Notes: generated by a model from the letters alone, not told the origin. A DNA stretch of 16,737 nt from Stramonita haemastoma (GCA_030674155.1 JASPKP010004926.1:1-16737); one strand, 5' to 3'; counted from the stretch's first letter, positions 9,143 to 16,737 are shown. Numbers and translations are program-made.

Positions 9143-9213
9143 AAATAAAAGAATAAAAAAAATAAAAAAAATAAAAATAAAATAAAATAAATAAATAAAT
9201 AAATAAATAATAA
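9143..9213. repeat. AAAT tetranucleotide array
   Basis: AAAAAAAT and AAAAT units shade into a nearly pure (AAAT)n block at about 9185-9210. An A-rich array of this kind could be a SINE or LINE tail on the plus strand, but no body was identified upstream. Confidence 0.8.
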
Positions 9214-9671
9214 GTTGCTCTTTATTGTTTTGCCAATACATTTCTAAACCCCTTTAAAAAGCTTTCCCTGTTCGTTTTCTTTGTTTTAAAATAGGGGTAT
9301 TTTTTAAACTTTAAAGGGTTTTCCCAAATTCTTTTTTTTAAACTAAACACAAAGGAAATTTTTGTACGAAAAAAAAAAAGAAAAAAAAAGCATTTAGAAG
9401 ATCAAAAACAACGTTAAAGTTCCCCCCAATTGTAGTTTCAGCATTAAACAAGGGTGCAGGACATAAAACTTGGGCCGCATGGACTTTCACTTGTACCTGC
9501 AAGGGGATGGTTTTCCCCCCAGCCCCCTTTTTTTAGGGGGACGCTGCCTCATTTTAAAATGCAGTGCAGTGGATCAGTGGGCGGAGGAACGCGCCTGGCC
9601 AAAAAGCGGAAAAAATCCGGGTCGGAAGGGGGGTCGGGGGGGTTTTTAATCCCGGGTTTTGGCCCCAAACT

Positions 9672-9693
9672 CCCCCCCCCCCCCCCCCCCCCC
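9672..9693. repeat. Poly-C run (22 bases)
   Basis: Twenty-two consecutive C follow a G-rich stretch (9626-9642). The length is extreme for a C run and is either a true mononucleotide repeat or a base-calling artefact. The 80-codon plus-strand frame at 9454-9696 ends inside it as polyproline and is not supported as a gene, although residues near its middle (LysLysArgLysLys) look like a nuclear-localisation signal by chance. Confidence 0.8.
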
Positions 9694-9772
9694 TAAACCC
9701 TTAGAACAGAGTGGTTGGGTTTGGGGGCTTCCTTTTGGATGAGGGCGATTTAAAACCCGGGGCCCCTTTGTT

Positions 9773-10369
9773 TTAAACATAATTAAATTTGGGGCACGTA
9801 AAAGAACCCCGGTAACAAAAAGGGGGGTTTTTCCCTTGGGGAAAATTCTGTAGAAAAAACCACTTTGATAAGGGGGCAGGGCGTTTAATTTTGATTAATT
9901 CCCTTTTCGATCGGAACTGCCAAAACCCCCCGGCGCGTCGGGGGGTTTTTAAAGTTTGGAACCACACCTGGGGAATTGTGCGACTTTCTGTATCGTTGGG
10001 GGGGTGAAAGCCGTTTCCTTTCATGCCTTTGCCCAGTTGCGGGAAAATTTTTATATTTATGCCGCCTCTTTGATAGGCCACATTCCCACTGTCCCCTGCT
10101 TTTTGGTTTTGTCGCCGAAAGTTTTTAAAGGGGGTCGCGGCAGATCCAAAAATCTGCACTTTTGTTAAATAGGGAAACAAAAACAGTTTCAGACAGGAAA
10201 AGGAAAAAAAAAAAAATGGGGAGGCGCCCGCAATTTGGGGCGATTTTGGGTCCCCCTTGTGGGGGGGGCCGGGCCCGGGAAATTTTGGGCAGAGAAATCT
10301 GCTGTGACAAAAAAAGTGGTAAAAAAAACCCAAAAAATTTAAAAAAAAAAGGGCCCAAAAATTTAACAT
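9773..10369 (-). CDS. Long minus-strand open frame, hypothetical, doubtful
   Basis: This is the second-longest frame in the window: 198 codons beginning at an ATG at the right end and ending at TAA near 9773. The N-terminal third translates A/T and G/C runs (many Phe and Pro). The middle, roughly residues 70-150, is more varied with mixed charged residues. I recognise no domain, signal peptide, catalytic motif or repeat unit. The opposite strand is also open for 70 codons at 9956-10168 over the most complex part, so the coding strand is undecided. There is no splice or promoter evidence. It may be a decayed or error-ridden exon, or chance. Confidence 0.18.
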   Translation of the reverse strand: MLNFWALFFLNFLGFFYHFFCHSRFLCPKFPGPGPPHKGDPKSPQIAGASPFFFFSFSCLKLFLFPYLTKVQIFGSAATPFKNFRRQNQKAGDSGNVAYQRGGINIKIFPQLGKGMKGNGFHPPNDTESRTIPQVWFQTLKTPRRAGGFWQFRSKRELIKIKRPAPLSKWFFLQNFPQGKNPPFCYRGSFTCPKFNYV

Positions 10370-10560
10370 TTTGAATAGAGAGAAAAAAACAAAAGTAGGG
10401 TTTCAGGGGGTTGACTTTTTACTTTGGGGAATGTTTGCCCATCTTTTTTTTTTCCCAGGGAAAACCGGCTTTGGAAACGAAGCAAAAAAAAAAAATGAAG
10501 GGAATTTTTTTAAACAGCCTTTTTAGTGTGGTGTTTCTTGTGACGTATAGGGTTTTAAAA

Positions 10561-10591
10561 AGAAGAAGAACAACAACAACAACAACAACAA
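10561..10591. repeat. (AAG)n-(CAA)n trinucleotide array
   Basis: Three AAG-type units are followed by seven CAA units and a poly-A stretch. It lies in a plus-strand frame as Lys/Arg then Thr codons, but the frame has no other support. Confidence 0.85.
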
Positions 10592-10689
10592 AAAAACCTG
10601 AAACAATTTTTAAAAACTTTCCTCCCCTGACCATCTGGTGATGGGGTTTTTTCATAATAAAAAGCATGAACAATTTTGATGTAAAAAAC

Positions 10690-11077
10690 TCTCTCCGTCT
10701 CCCGTTTTCTTGTCTCTCCCCTTTGTCTCTCTCCCTTCTGGGCTCTCTCTCTTCTCTCCTCCTCTCTCTCTCTCTTTAACTCCTCCCTCTACCCCCCTCC
10801 CCCTTTCTCTCTCTCTCACTTTCCCCCTTCCTTTTCCCCCCCCCCCCTCTTTCCCTTCCTCCCCTCTCCCCCCCCTCTCTCTCCCCTTCCTCCCTCCCCC
10901 CCCCCTCCCTCTTTCCCTCCCCTTCCCCCCCCCCCCTCCCTCCCCCCTCTCTCTCCTCCCACTCTCACTCCTTTTCTCTCTCCCCCCCTCCCTCCCCCCC
11001 CCCCCTCTCTCCTCTCCTTTTCCCCTCTCTCTCCCCCCTCCCCCCTCCCCCCCCCACCCCCCCCCCCCCCCCCCAAA
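10690..11077. repeat. Long CT-rich polypyrimidine tract with C runs
   Basis: Almost 390 bases are pyrimidine on the plus strand, with short (CT)n blocks, many CCCCTCC words and very long C runs near the right end. Frames across it (Ser/Pro/Leu on plus, Gly/Arg/Glu on minus) are repeat translations. It is followed by A/T runs and then a candidate exon. Confidence 0.95.
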
Positions 11078-11114
11078 CCCCTCTTTTTTTTTTTAATTTT
11101 TTTTTTTCTCACAG

Positions 11115-11293
11115 GGATTTGGTTTTATCTGTCCTCCGGTTGAAGGGGCCCCCGGTGGTCCCCGGGGCCCCTGATGTGGGTCTACACCACGCAAAGTGTT
11201 TGACGTCACTTTGATGCTGGGCCCTGATGGGCCAACACCCCATGTCCCCGGGTCCGTCTGGAACAGTACCAAGTTTTCTGTGAACCCCACAAG
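11115..11293 (+). CDS. Candidate internal exon with both splice sites, unknown product
   Basis: A long T-rich tract ends in CACAG at 11110-11114, and a donor-like AAG|GTAAAG lies at 11291-11299, which bounds a 179-base exon. In the frame starting at 11115, 19 codons read through Pro and Gly residues to a TGA at about 11172, then 40 codons are open to the donor. The second part reads ValPheAspValThrLeuMetLeuGlyProAspGly and ends with AsnSerThrLysPheSerValAsn, a varied, protein-like sequence. The TGA sits directly after a cluster of G and C runs, so an indel there could explain it, or the exon is a pseudogene. The minus strand is open over the same block with a short collagen-like GlyProArgGlyProPro stretch, but it lacks splice support. 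I do not recognise the family. Confidence 0.35.
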
Positions 11294-12950
11294 GTAAAGG
11301 GGGGAGGAGGTATCATGTTAATTTTTTGAAGAATTTTTAAAATATGTTTTTTTTTTAAAAAATTTTACTTTAGTATTTTGTGGGCGCTCCAAAACCCCGG
11401 GAAATTTTATCGCTTAACTTTCGCAAAATTTGCGTAGGGCCTTTAAAGGCATTTTTGGGTTTAAGTTGTCAATTTTGGATTTTGATTGATTTAAATTTTA
11501 AAATAATCTGTTTTTTTTTTTTTTCATCTTTTAATGAAAAAATACAAGGTATCAAATTTTTATTCCTTTTGCTTTTAAAAAGTGTTTTGAAAAATACCCA
11601 AAGGGAAAATCTTTTTGACAACCTGTTACTAAAAAATAAAATTTGCCCGTTTCCCCATTTTTGTCAAATCCTACAGTCTTCCCTTTCAAATTTTTAATAA
11701 TGTTTTTCACCCGAAAAATTTTCCCCATTTTCAATTTTTGGGGTTTTTTTTTTTAAATTTAAAAAGCCCCCCCCCTTTAATTGCACATTAATTTAAAAAT
11801 GGCAATTTAAATAAAAATTTACCCCATGTGCCCAACCGTTCTTTTATTTTGGGGGGGGAAAGGGCCCCCATTTTACTTTTACCCCAAACTTTTGCGCTTT
11901 AAAGACTTAAAAGCGTAAACCCCTAAAAGTCTTCGGGGGAATGATGGGTGCCTACTATATATTTAAATAAAATTAAATTTTTTGTTAAATTTTTTTTAAA
12001 AAAAAAAAACAACAACAACATGTAAGTTGGGAAAATTTTTTGTTATAAAAAATTGGGGGGTCCCAAAATGCCTGTTTGTTTTTTGGACCCAAAAGGGTTT
12101 TAGGGGGTGGGGGACCGGGGGGGTGGGGTTTTTTTTTTTTTACCTGCTATTTATTTTTTTTTTATTTTATTTTATTTTCTTCATCTATTTCATTCTTTTA
12201 TATCGGGTGAAAATGGGATTTTAAAAAATTTAATTTGCTTTTTTCTACCAATTCCCCCCTTTGTTAAAGCCGGCACAAAAATTTGGGCCCTTTCCCTTTT
12301 TGGGAAGAGTAAGCCATTGTTTTGCCGGTGGGAACAGATGGGCCAAAAAATTACAAAAAAAGGAAAAACACACATGGACTGGATTAAAAAAAAAAACACA
12401 TTTAAAATTTTCTTATTCCCCATTATCCCCGAAAATAAAAGAAAAGAATGGAAAAAAAAACCCAAAAAAAAAGAATAAATAAAAAAAACAAATGCAGGGA
12501 AAAAAAAAATTTTAAAAGGGAAAAATTTAATAATAAATAAAATTAAAAAAAAAAAAAAATAAATAAATTTCCCCATTGGAAAGGGAAAAAATTTTGACTT
12601 TGGGGAAATATCCAAACTTTTGGGATTAAAAAAAAAAAAATCGAAAAAACTCAATGTACCCCCCCCGGGAAATTTTTTTTACAAAACAACAAAAGGGCTT
12701 TGGGCATGGAATTTTTAAAAAAAAAGTCCCCAAAAAAATTTCAAACAAAAAACAACTGACAGCATGAAGGGGAAATAGTTCATCTAAAAAGAAAAAAAAG
12801 ACAAAGCTCAACCAAAAACCCATGGTTTTTCCCTTTTTTTTGAAAACGGTTATGTGTTTTTAAAACTGACTGGGGTTTTTTTATTTGTTTTAAAAAAAAA
12901 TTTTTTTAAATAGCTTTCAGCCCCACGCTTAAAAAGGGGTTGGGGTATAG
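11294..12950. other. AT-rich, homopolymer-rich stretch with no recognisable gene
   Basis: This 1.65 kb is dominated by A and T runs, with a (CAA)n block near 12009-12020, T-rich DNA at 12127-12205 and A-rich DNA at 12440-12570. Open frames up to 154 codons (12190-12654, minus) consist of Phe, Lys and Ile from these runs and are not supported. If the exon at 11115-11293 is real, this is probably intron. Confidence 0.5.
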
Positions 12951-12954
12951 ATAA

Positions 12955-13275
12955 ATAGCCAAAATGGCCCGAGCGCCCGGCTTTTTCCCCCTTAAGTTAA
13001 AAACCCGGGGGTTTTAAAGGGGGTTGCCCCGTTTTGGGGGTTTGACCCTTTGGGCCCCTTGGCTTCACTAGTTTCCCCCCGGGTTCATAGCCGCGAAAAT
13101 TTGGGGACCCTGCCCTCTTTTGGGTGAAAGAAGGGTTTAAAAAAGCGAGGGAGGGGATGGGCCCCGCCCTCAATATGGGGAGGGCCCCCCCCAGAGAAGC
13201 TAAGGGCCCCTGATGCCCGCCCCCCCCTACGACCCCTAGGTTTTGGGGAACCCTTTTTCCTTTTACCTTTAAAGG
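12955..13275 (+). repeat. Dispersed repeat, copy B, with weak tRNA-like head
   Basis: This copy is colinear with copy A at 2500-2840 over about 250 bases, in the same orientation, with matching landmark spacing. Its left end contains TGGCCCGAGCG at about 12965, close to a pol III A box (TRGYNNARNGG) with one extra base. About 45 bases on, a GGGTTTTAAAGGGG-like word sits where a B box would be, but it matches poorly. A short TTTAAAG-rich right end follows. The most economical reading is an old tRNA-derived SINE, but the head is uncertain and copy A preserves it less well. The two copies differ at many positions, so they are not a recent duplication. Confidence 0.55.
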
Positions 13276-13317
13276 GGGTTCAAGCTTGGGGGGGGGTTTA
13301 AAACAAAAGGGTTGGCT

Positions 13318-13830
13318 TTAAGGTCTTCGTTCATTCCAACCCGAAACCCCTTGAAAAAAGTTTACCTCCTGATTCAACCAAAGAGGCTGACTTATTTTCT
13401 GCCCCTCCCGGGAAAAATAAAATTTTTTGGTTTCCCGGGCTTTGCAAAGGAAAAGGGGAAAATCCTTCGAAAAAAAAAACCCTTTTGAAACCAGAGTATC
13501 AAAGCCATCAACAAAAAGCTTTTGGGTTGCCCCCATCCTTTTGGACAGTACCCCCCGGGGAAAAACATCCACTGAAATGTGTGCCACGCAAAAGGGACCC
13601 AATGGAAAAAATACGTCACCCATTCGCTGGGAAACCCAAACAGCAAGACTCCCGAGTCCTATTCCTGTTCCACTCTTGGACCCCGAGAGATTTAAAGTTG
13701 CCCCGGGCCCGTCCCGGGAGTCTTGATCCCTGGGAGTTTTGTGAAGAGGGAAACCCCTTGGAATTTCAAAAGTCCGGGGCAGTTCCCGCATTTGGGGGTC
13801 CCGCCCCGGTTTTGTGAAACCCCCTATATT
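13318..13830. other. GC-richer block open on both strands, hypothetical coding or decayed element
   Basis: The minus strand is open for 234 codons (13318-14022), the longest frame in the window. Its N-terminal 65 or so residues are a translation of the GT array, leaving about 170 codons here. The plus strand is open for 99 codons at 13427-13726 and, in another frame, 110 codons at 13485-13817. The plus frame reads varied sequence such as ThrSerThrGluMetCysAlaThrGln and ValProLeuLeuAspProGluArgPheLys. A switch to the 13723-14028 frame would need one indel. No reverse transcriptase, integrase, zinc knuckle or other motif is visible on either strand. It could be an exon, a transposon remnant or compositional chance. 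Confidence 0.25.
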
Positions 13831-13861
13831 AGTTCCCCCTGCTGGGGAAAAGGGGTTTTTT

Positions 13862-14006
13862 TTTGGGTTTTTTTTTTGTGTGGTGTTGGGGTGGTGTGGA
13901 TGCACCACCTGTGTGGTGGGGTGTTGTGTTTTGGTTTTGGTGTGGAGTTTTGGGGTGTTTTTGTGTGTGTGTGTGTGTGTTGTGGTGTGTGGGGTTTTTT
14001 TTTTTT
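13862..14006. repeat. GT-rich array with (GT)n core
   Basis: This is G- and T-only DNA with a pure (GT)n block at about 13961-13980 followed by GGTGTG words and a poly-T run. It is the reverse-complement type of the CA arrays at 419-732 and 4021-4215. Open frames through it are repeat translations. Confidence 0.9.
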
Positions 14007-14276
14007 TACTAAAGTAAAACACTTTTAAGTGTAAAGGAAAAAGAAAAAAAAAAACAAATTTGTAGTCTTTTTTAATAGCAAATTTTTTTTAGGTCTCCAA
14101 ATTTGGGGTTTGGAAAAGTATTTTTTCTTTGTGCTGTTTTTCCCCTTTTTTTTGCTGGAAAAATTTTTTAGATTACAAGATGACAATTTAGAAATGGAAA
14201 AATGACAACCCCAAAAACAACAAACAACAACAAAATGATAAAGTAACCAAAAGACGTTAACAAACATGAGATGATG

Positions 14277-14880
14277 ACAACCCATTTATGAGATGACAAC
14301 GATGATGATGATGATGGAAAAAAGGTTTATGACGATGATAAATTTACGATGAAAAGATGACGACCCATGATGACGATGATGATTGGGTGATGAAAGAAGG
14401 TGAAAAAAGGTGGTGGGGGTGGTGGTGTGGTGGTGGTGGTGGTGGGGTGATGTTTAAAGATTTAAGGGTGATGAAAGATGATGGATGAAAGATGGTGATT
14501 ATGTGATGGATGGGGGGGTGGTGGGGTTTGGGCGGGGAAAGGTTTTTGGGGTGGTGGTTGGGGGTTTGGGGTTTGGGGGTTGGGGGGGTGGTGATGACGA
14601 ACGACACAACGCAAAAAGAAAAACCCAAGAAAGACCGACAAAGACGGGCCCCACGACGACGGGCGTTTTGATGATGACGTACGACGATGATGGGGGACGA
14701 TGACGACGGGCGGGTAAAATTTTGAAAAGTGAAGATTTATGATGATGATGATGTTTATGGATGAGAGAGATGATGATGAATGGGTGATGATGTGATGATG
14801 AAAAAAAACGGGCGACGACGACGACGACACGATGATGAAAGAAAAAAAGATGAATGAAGATGGATGATTTATGATGAAAG
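14277..14880. repeat. Large GAT/GAC/GGT trinucleotide array
   Basis: About 600 bases are built from GAT, GAC and GGT units with interruptions. GATGATGATGATGATG lies at about 14300-14316, GGT repeats at 14408-14450, GAC repeats at about 14811-14829, and GAT again at 14735-14800. The transitions from GAT to GAC to GGT suggest point changes that then spread by slippage. Minus-strand frames up to 190 codons over it are His/Ser/Pro/Ile repeats and are not genes. Confidence 0.92.
14560..14588 (+). other. Canonical G-quadruplex motif
   Basis: Four G tracts of 5, 4, 5 and 7 bases are separated by loops TTT, TTT and TT. This fits the standard G3+N1-7 rule with very short loops, so a stable plus-strand quadruplex is expected. 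Further G runs lie upstream at 14511-14550. It sits inside the trinucleotide array and may stall replication or sequencing there. Confidence 0.75.
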
Positions 14881-14925
14881 GGGGAGGGGGGAGGGAAAGG
14901 AAAGGGGAGGGGAGGAAAGGTTTGT
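14881..14925. repeat. GGGA-rich purine tract
   Basis: An almost pure G/A stretch of GGGGAGGG and GGAAAGG words marks the right end of the trinucleotide array. Confidence 0.7.
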
Positions 14926-14952
14926 GATTGGGTGGCATGATCGTTTTTTCAG

Positions 14953-15240
14953 GGTTACCGCAAACCTTCAAAACCCCCCTTTTGGGGAAACTGTTCGCAT
15001 TCAAAGAACTGCCTGACTTTTGACCCGCACCCACGGGCCCGGTCCCTCTTCTTGTCCAAACGCAAACCCCAAAGGCACCAGGAAATTTTTAACCTTTTTG
15101 TAGGACCCCCTGGCAGGACACACACTCACTGGCGAGCCACAAAATACCAAATTTTTAAAAGGACCCTGTCGGAAAACAAACCCTTTCAAATGGCGCACGG
15201 TTTTCAAAATTTAAAAGGGCCCCCTCCCCAAATCCCCTAA
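14953..15240 (+). CDS. Candidate terminal exon, unknown basic peptide
   Basis: An acceptor TTTTTTCAG ends at 14952. From 14953 the frame is open for exactly 95 codons to TAA at 15238-15240. It begins GlyTyrArgLysProSerLysPro, has a basic middle (SerLysArgLysProGlnArgHisGln) and ends in Pro-rich sequence. The peptide is varied, with several Lys, Arg and aromatic residues, two Cys about eight residues apart near the start, and no low-complexity translation. An ATG-like start is not needed if it is spliced. I recognise no domain. The reverse strand is open for 68 codons at 15001-15207, so the strand rests on the acceptor alone. Confidence 0.3.
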   Translation, partial: GYRKPSKPPFWGNCSHSKNCLTFDPHPRARSLFLSKRKPQRHQEIFNLFVGPPGRTHTHWRATKYQIFKRTLSENKPFQMAHGFQNLKGPPPQIP

Positions 15241-15565
15241 AACCTCTTTAACCCCAACTGGGGTTTTTTCTTTTTCCGGGGAAAGGCTAAACCGGGCAAA
15301 AATTGGCAAGAAGTTTGGGAAATTTTCCCTGTTTTCCGGTGTGGCCTGAGCTTCCCCCCATTTTCCCTGCGACCTCACCTCGTGTGCTGGGGCTGGGGGA
15401 TAAAGGGGGCCCGTGACTATGCCTGGGAAAAAACCCCGGGGCTCCCTCCCCTTATGCGTTTGTTCTTTTTTCTTTATTTTTCCAAAACTTTTTTCCCTTT
15501 TTAATAAAAAAGGGGAAAAAAAAAAACCCCCCCAAATTTACCGGGAAATACTCCGACATATGTTT
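15241..15565. other. Unassigned sequence
   Basis: Moderate-complexity DNA runs to about 15450, then A and T runs. No long open frame, splice pair or RNA gene is visible. AATAAA itself is not seen; TTTAATAAAAAAGG at about 15499 is only a loose poly-A-like word downstream of the candidate terminal exon. Confidence 0.4.
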
Positions 15566-15567
15566 TT

Positions 15568-15653
15568 ATAAAATTTTTATAAATTTAAATTTTTTAAAAT
15601 AAATAAAAAATATTATATATTTAATTATATTATATAATATATTTTATATATCA
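15568..15653. repeat. AT-rich, partly palindromic tract
   Basis: Nearly pure A/T with TATATATT and ATAATATAT words that can fold back on themselves. Its composition is like 138-358 and 16258-16370. Confidence 0.75.
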
Positions 15654-15658
15654 GGGAT

Positions 15659-15715
15659 GTTGGTTGGTAGTGTGTGTTTTGTGTTGTGTTGTGTGGGGTG
15701 TGGTTGGGTGTGTTT
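15659..15715. repeat. GT-rich degenerate array
   Basis: GTGTG, TTGTGTTGTG and GGTTGGGTGTG units form a short G/T array. The frame on the minus strand that includes it is not supported as a gene. Confidence 0.8.
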
Positions 15716-15754
15716 ATGCCTTTACCAATGGATCCCCCATTGCCAACCCGGGTC

Positions 15755-15777
15755 TTTTTTTTTTTTTTTTTTTTTTT
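15755..15777. repeat. Poly-T run (23 bases)
   Basis: An uninterrupted run of 23 T. It could be the poly-A tail of a minus-strand retroelement copy lying to the left, but the sequence there (15659-15750) is too short and repetitive to test by eye. Confidence 0.75.
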
Positions 15778-16257
15778 ATTAAAAGAAAAGTTTTTTTCAA
15801 CCTGCAATAGAATGGTTTTCAAAAATACAAAAAATTGATTGAAAAATTGGAAAAACTCTAAAAAAAAAAAAAGTTTTCACAATTGTTTTGATAAAACTTG
15901 CGCGCCCCGGAAAAAGACAAAAAAAGAATTTTTGACAAGGGTTTTCCCTGGGAATAGGTGGTTCCCGAAAAAGAGGGATTGGGGGGGAAATTTTTTTTAA
16001 AAAAAACGTTTTTAAGGCCGGGAAAAAAAGACAACATTCTGAAATTTGAATTTTTTTATTACCAAAAAAGAACAAAAGGTTTTTCGTTTTTAAAAATCAA
16101 TCCCAAAATTAAACAAAAAATTTCGAAAATTTAACCCCCCCTGCCCTTAAATTTCTCCTAGCAGAAAAGTGGGTTTGAAAAAGGGTAAAAAGAAAACCCT
16201 CGTGGGGGAAACGTTTAATCCCAAAAAATGGGTAAAAAAAAATTCATTTTTAATACT
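15778..16257. other. Unassigned A/T-run-rich sequence
   Basis: The stretch is AT-biased with many runs. A 92-codon minus-strand frame (15797-16075) is mostly Phe, Ile, Lys and Pro, and no motif is visible. I see no gene. Confidence 0.4.
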
Positions 16258-16370
16258 CCACATAGCTAATATATATATAAAAATATATAAAAATATAAAA
16301 ATTAAAAATATTTTTATAAATTTTTATATATAAATATATATAAAATATAAAATTATAATTTTTAGATACT
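16258..16370. repeat. AT-rich tract with TATA microsatellite
   Basis: (AT)n and AAATATATA units extend for over 100 bases. No gene is visible. Confidence 0.8.
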
Positions 16371-16454
16371 TTACCGTATTGTAGGAAAGTATAATTTTTT
16401 TCCTTTTGTGTTAATCAAACGCAGATTGCCCTTCTTTCTGTACTTAGGCTATAG

Positions 16455-16690
16455 GTGTCAACGGATACCTAGTGGTTTTAAAAAAATTTGGGGCGGGGAG
16501 TTTTGATTACCCGGGTTCCGATCCGGCGAGGAGATTTTTTTTTCCTGGAAATTAAAATCAGTGCTGGACTCCCACTCTCCCCAACAGTCCTTTTGGGTGG
16601 GGTTTTTTTTAAAAAAAGGCCCCGTGTGGGGAACCCCAGCAGAACATCCCTTTCCCCCCAGTTTAAAAAACCTGTTCCCCTTTTACCGTA
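16455..16690 (+). mobile_element. Putative tRNA-derived SINE
   Basis: TACCTAGTGG at 16466-16475 resembles a pol III A box missing one base. GGTTCCGATCC at 16514-16524 resembles a B box (GWTCRANNCC) with one extra C. Their spacing of about 47 bases is normal for a tRNA or SINE promoter. The B box is framed by CCGGG and CCGG, which can pair as a T arm. An extra-A run in the D-arm region and the extra C spoil the fold as an intact tRNA, so a tRNA-derived SINE head or a tRNA pseudogene is more likely. The following 150 bases would be the element body, of unknown family, and the right boundary is uncertain. Confidence 0.4.
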
Positions 16691-16737
16691 AAAAGTAGGC
16701 CCTTTGTTTTTTCGGTGCGAAAAAAGTGATAAAAAGT

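Noticed and set aside
10710..11112. Plus-strand 128-codon Ser/Pro/Leu frame and minus-strand 98-codon Gly/Arg/Glu frame
   Set aside because: Both are direct translations of the polypyrimidine tract.
11093..11290. Collagen-like GlyProArgGlyProProGlyAla on the minus strand
   Set aside because: Only three Gly-X-Y triplets, in a region of G and C runs, and the splice sites favour the plus strand.
14560..14588. Telomeric repeat
   Set aside because: The G/T units are few, irregular in length and embedded in a GAT array, so they do not form a telomere array.
14462..15034. 190-codon minus-strand frame
   Set aside because: It is almost entirely His, Ser, Pro and Ile from the GAT/GGT array and has no independent sequence of note.
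1..16737. CRISPR array, prokaryotic operon, phage or plasmid signatures
   Set aside because: There are no repeat-spacer units, no adjacent long frames with ribosome binding sites, and no recognisable replication or defence genes. The repeats are microsatellites.

Overview
This window looks like nuclear DNA from an animal, in an intergenic or intronic stretch packed with simple repeats. It is not bacterial: there is no run of adjacent long reading frames with ribosome binding sites, no operon, and no prokaryotic RNA gene. About a third of it is microsatellite or low-complexity DNA of many unit types: GA/CT, CA/GT, ATGT, CTAT, CTGT, AAT, AAAT, CAA and GAT/GAC. Such dense and varied arrays are reported for penaeid shrimp and other decapods and for some molluscs. 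A crustacean-like host is my best guess, but it is an inference, because no gene here identifies the organism. The base-level quality also looks poor. Homopolymer runs are abundant and seem stretched throughout, also outside the repeats, as expected from uncorrected long reads. Any real exon could therefore carry frameshifts, and open frames should be read with caution.

Layout. Positions 1-2000 are a cluster of microsatellites (GA, AT, CA, ATGT, CTAT, CT, CTGT, GA). Positions 2500-2840 hold the first copy (A) of a dispersed repeat. Positions 3100-4215 are an AAT array, a GAT/ACT patch and a CA-rich array. Positions 4216-6360 are homopolymer-rich, AT-biased DNA with nothing recognisable. Positions 6360-7300 are more GC-rich and complex, with one open frame and one candidate exon behind a good splice acceptor. 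Positions 7300-10690 contain G-rich and C-rich tracts and a few ambiguous open frames. Positions 10690-11077 are a long pyrimidine tract that leads into a candidate exon with both splice sites (11115-11293). Positions 11294-12950 are AT-rich filler. Positions 12955-13275 hold the second copy (B) of the dispersed repeat, colinear with the first and with a weak tRNA-like head. Positions 13318-13830 are a GC-richer block open on both strands. Next come a GT array, a roughly 600-base GAT/GAC/GGT array with a strong G-quadruplex motif, and a candidate terminal exon (14953-15240). The end is AT-rich and GT-rich, with a tRNA-like promoter pair near 16466-16524 that suggests a SINE.

I recognise no protein family with confidence, no complete gene, and no undescribed gene system. 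The candidate exons are all on the plus strand and could belong to one or more genes passing through, but nothing links them. The best-supported observations are the colinear repeat pair, the SINE-like head at the right end, the exon with both splice sites, and the G-quadruplex motif inside the GAT array.
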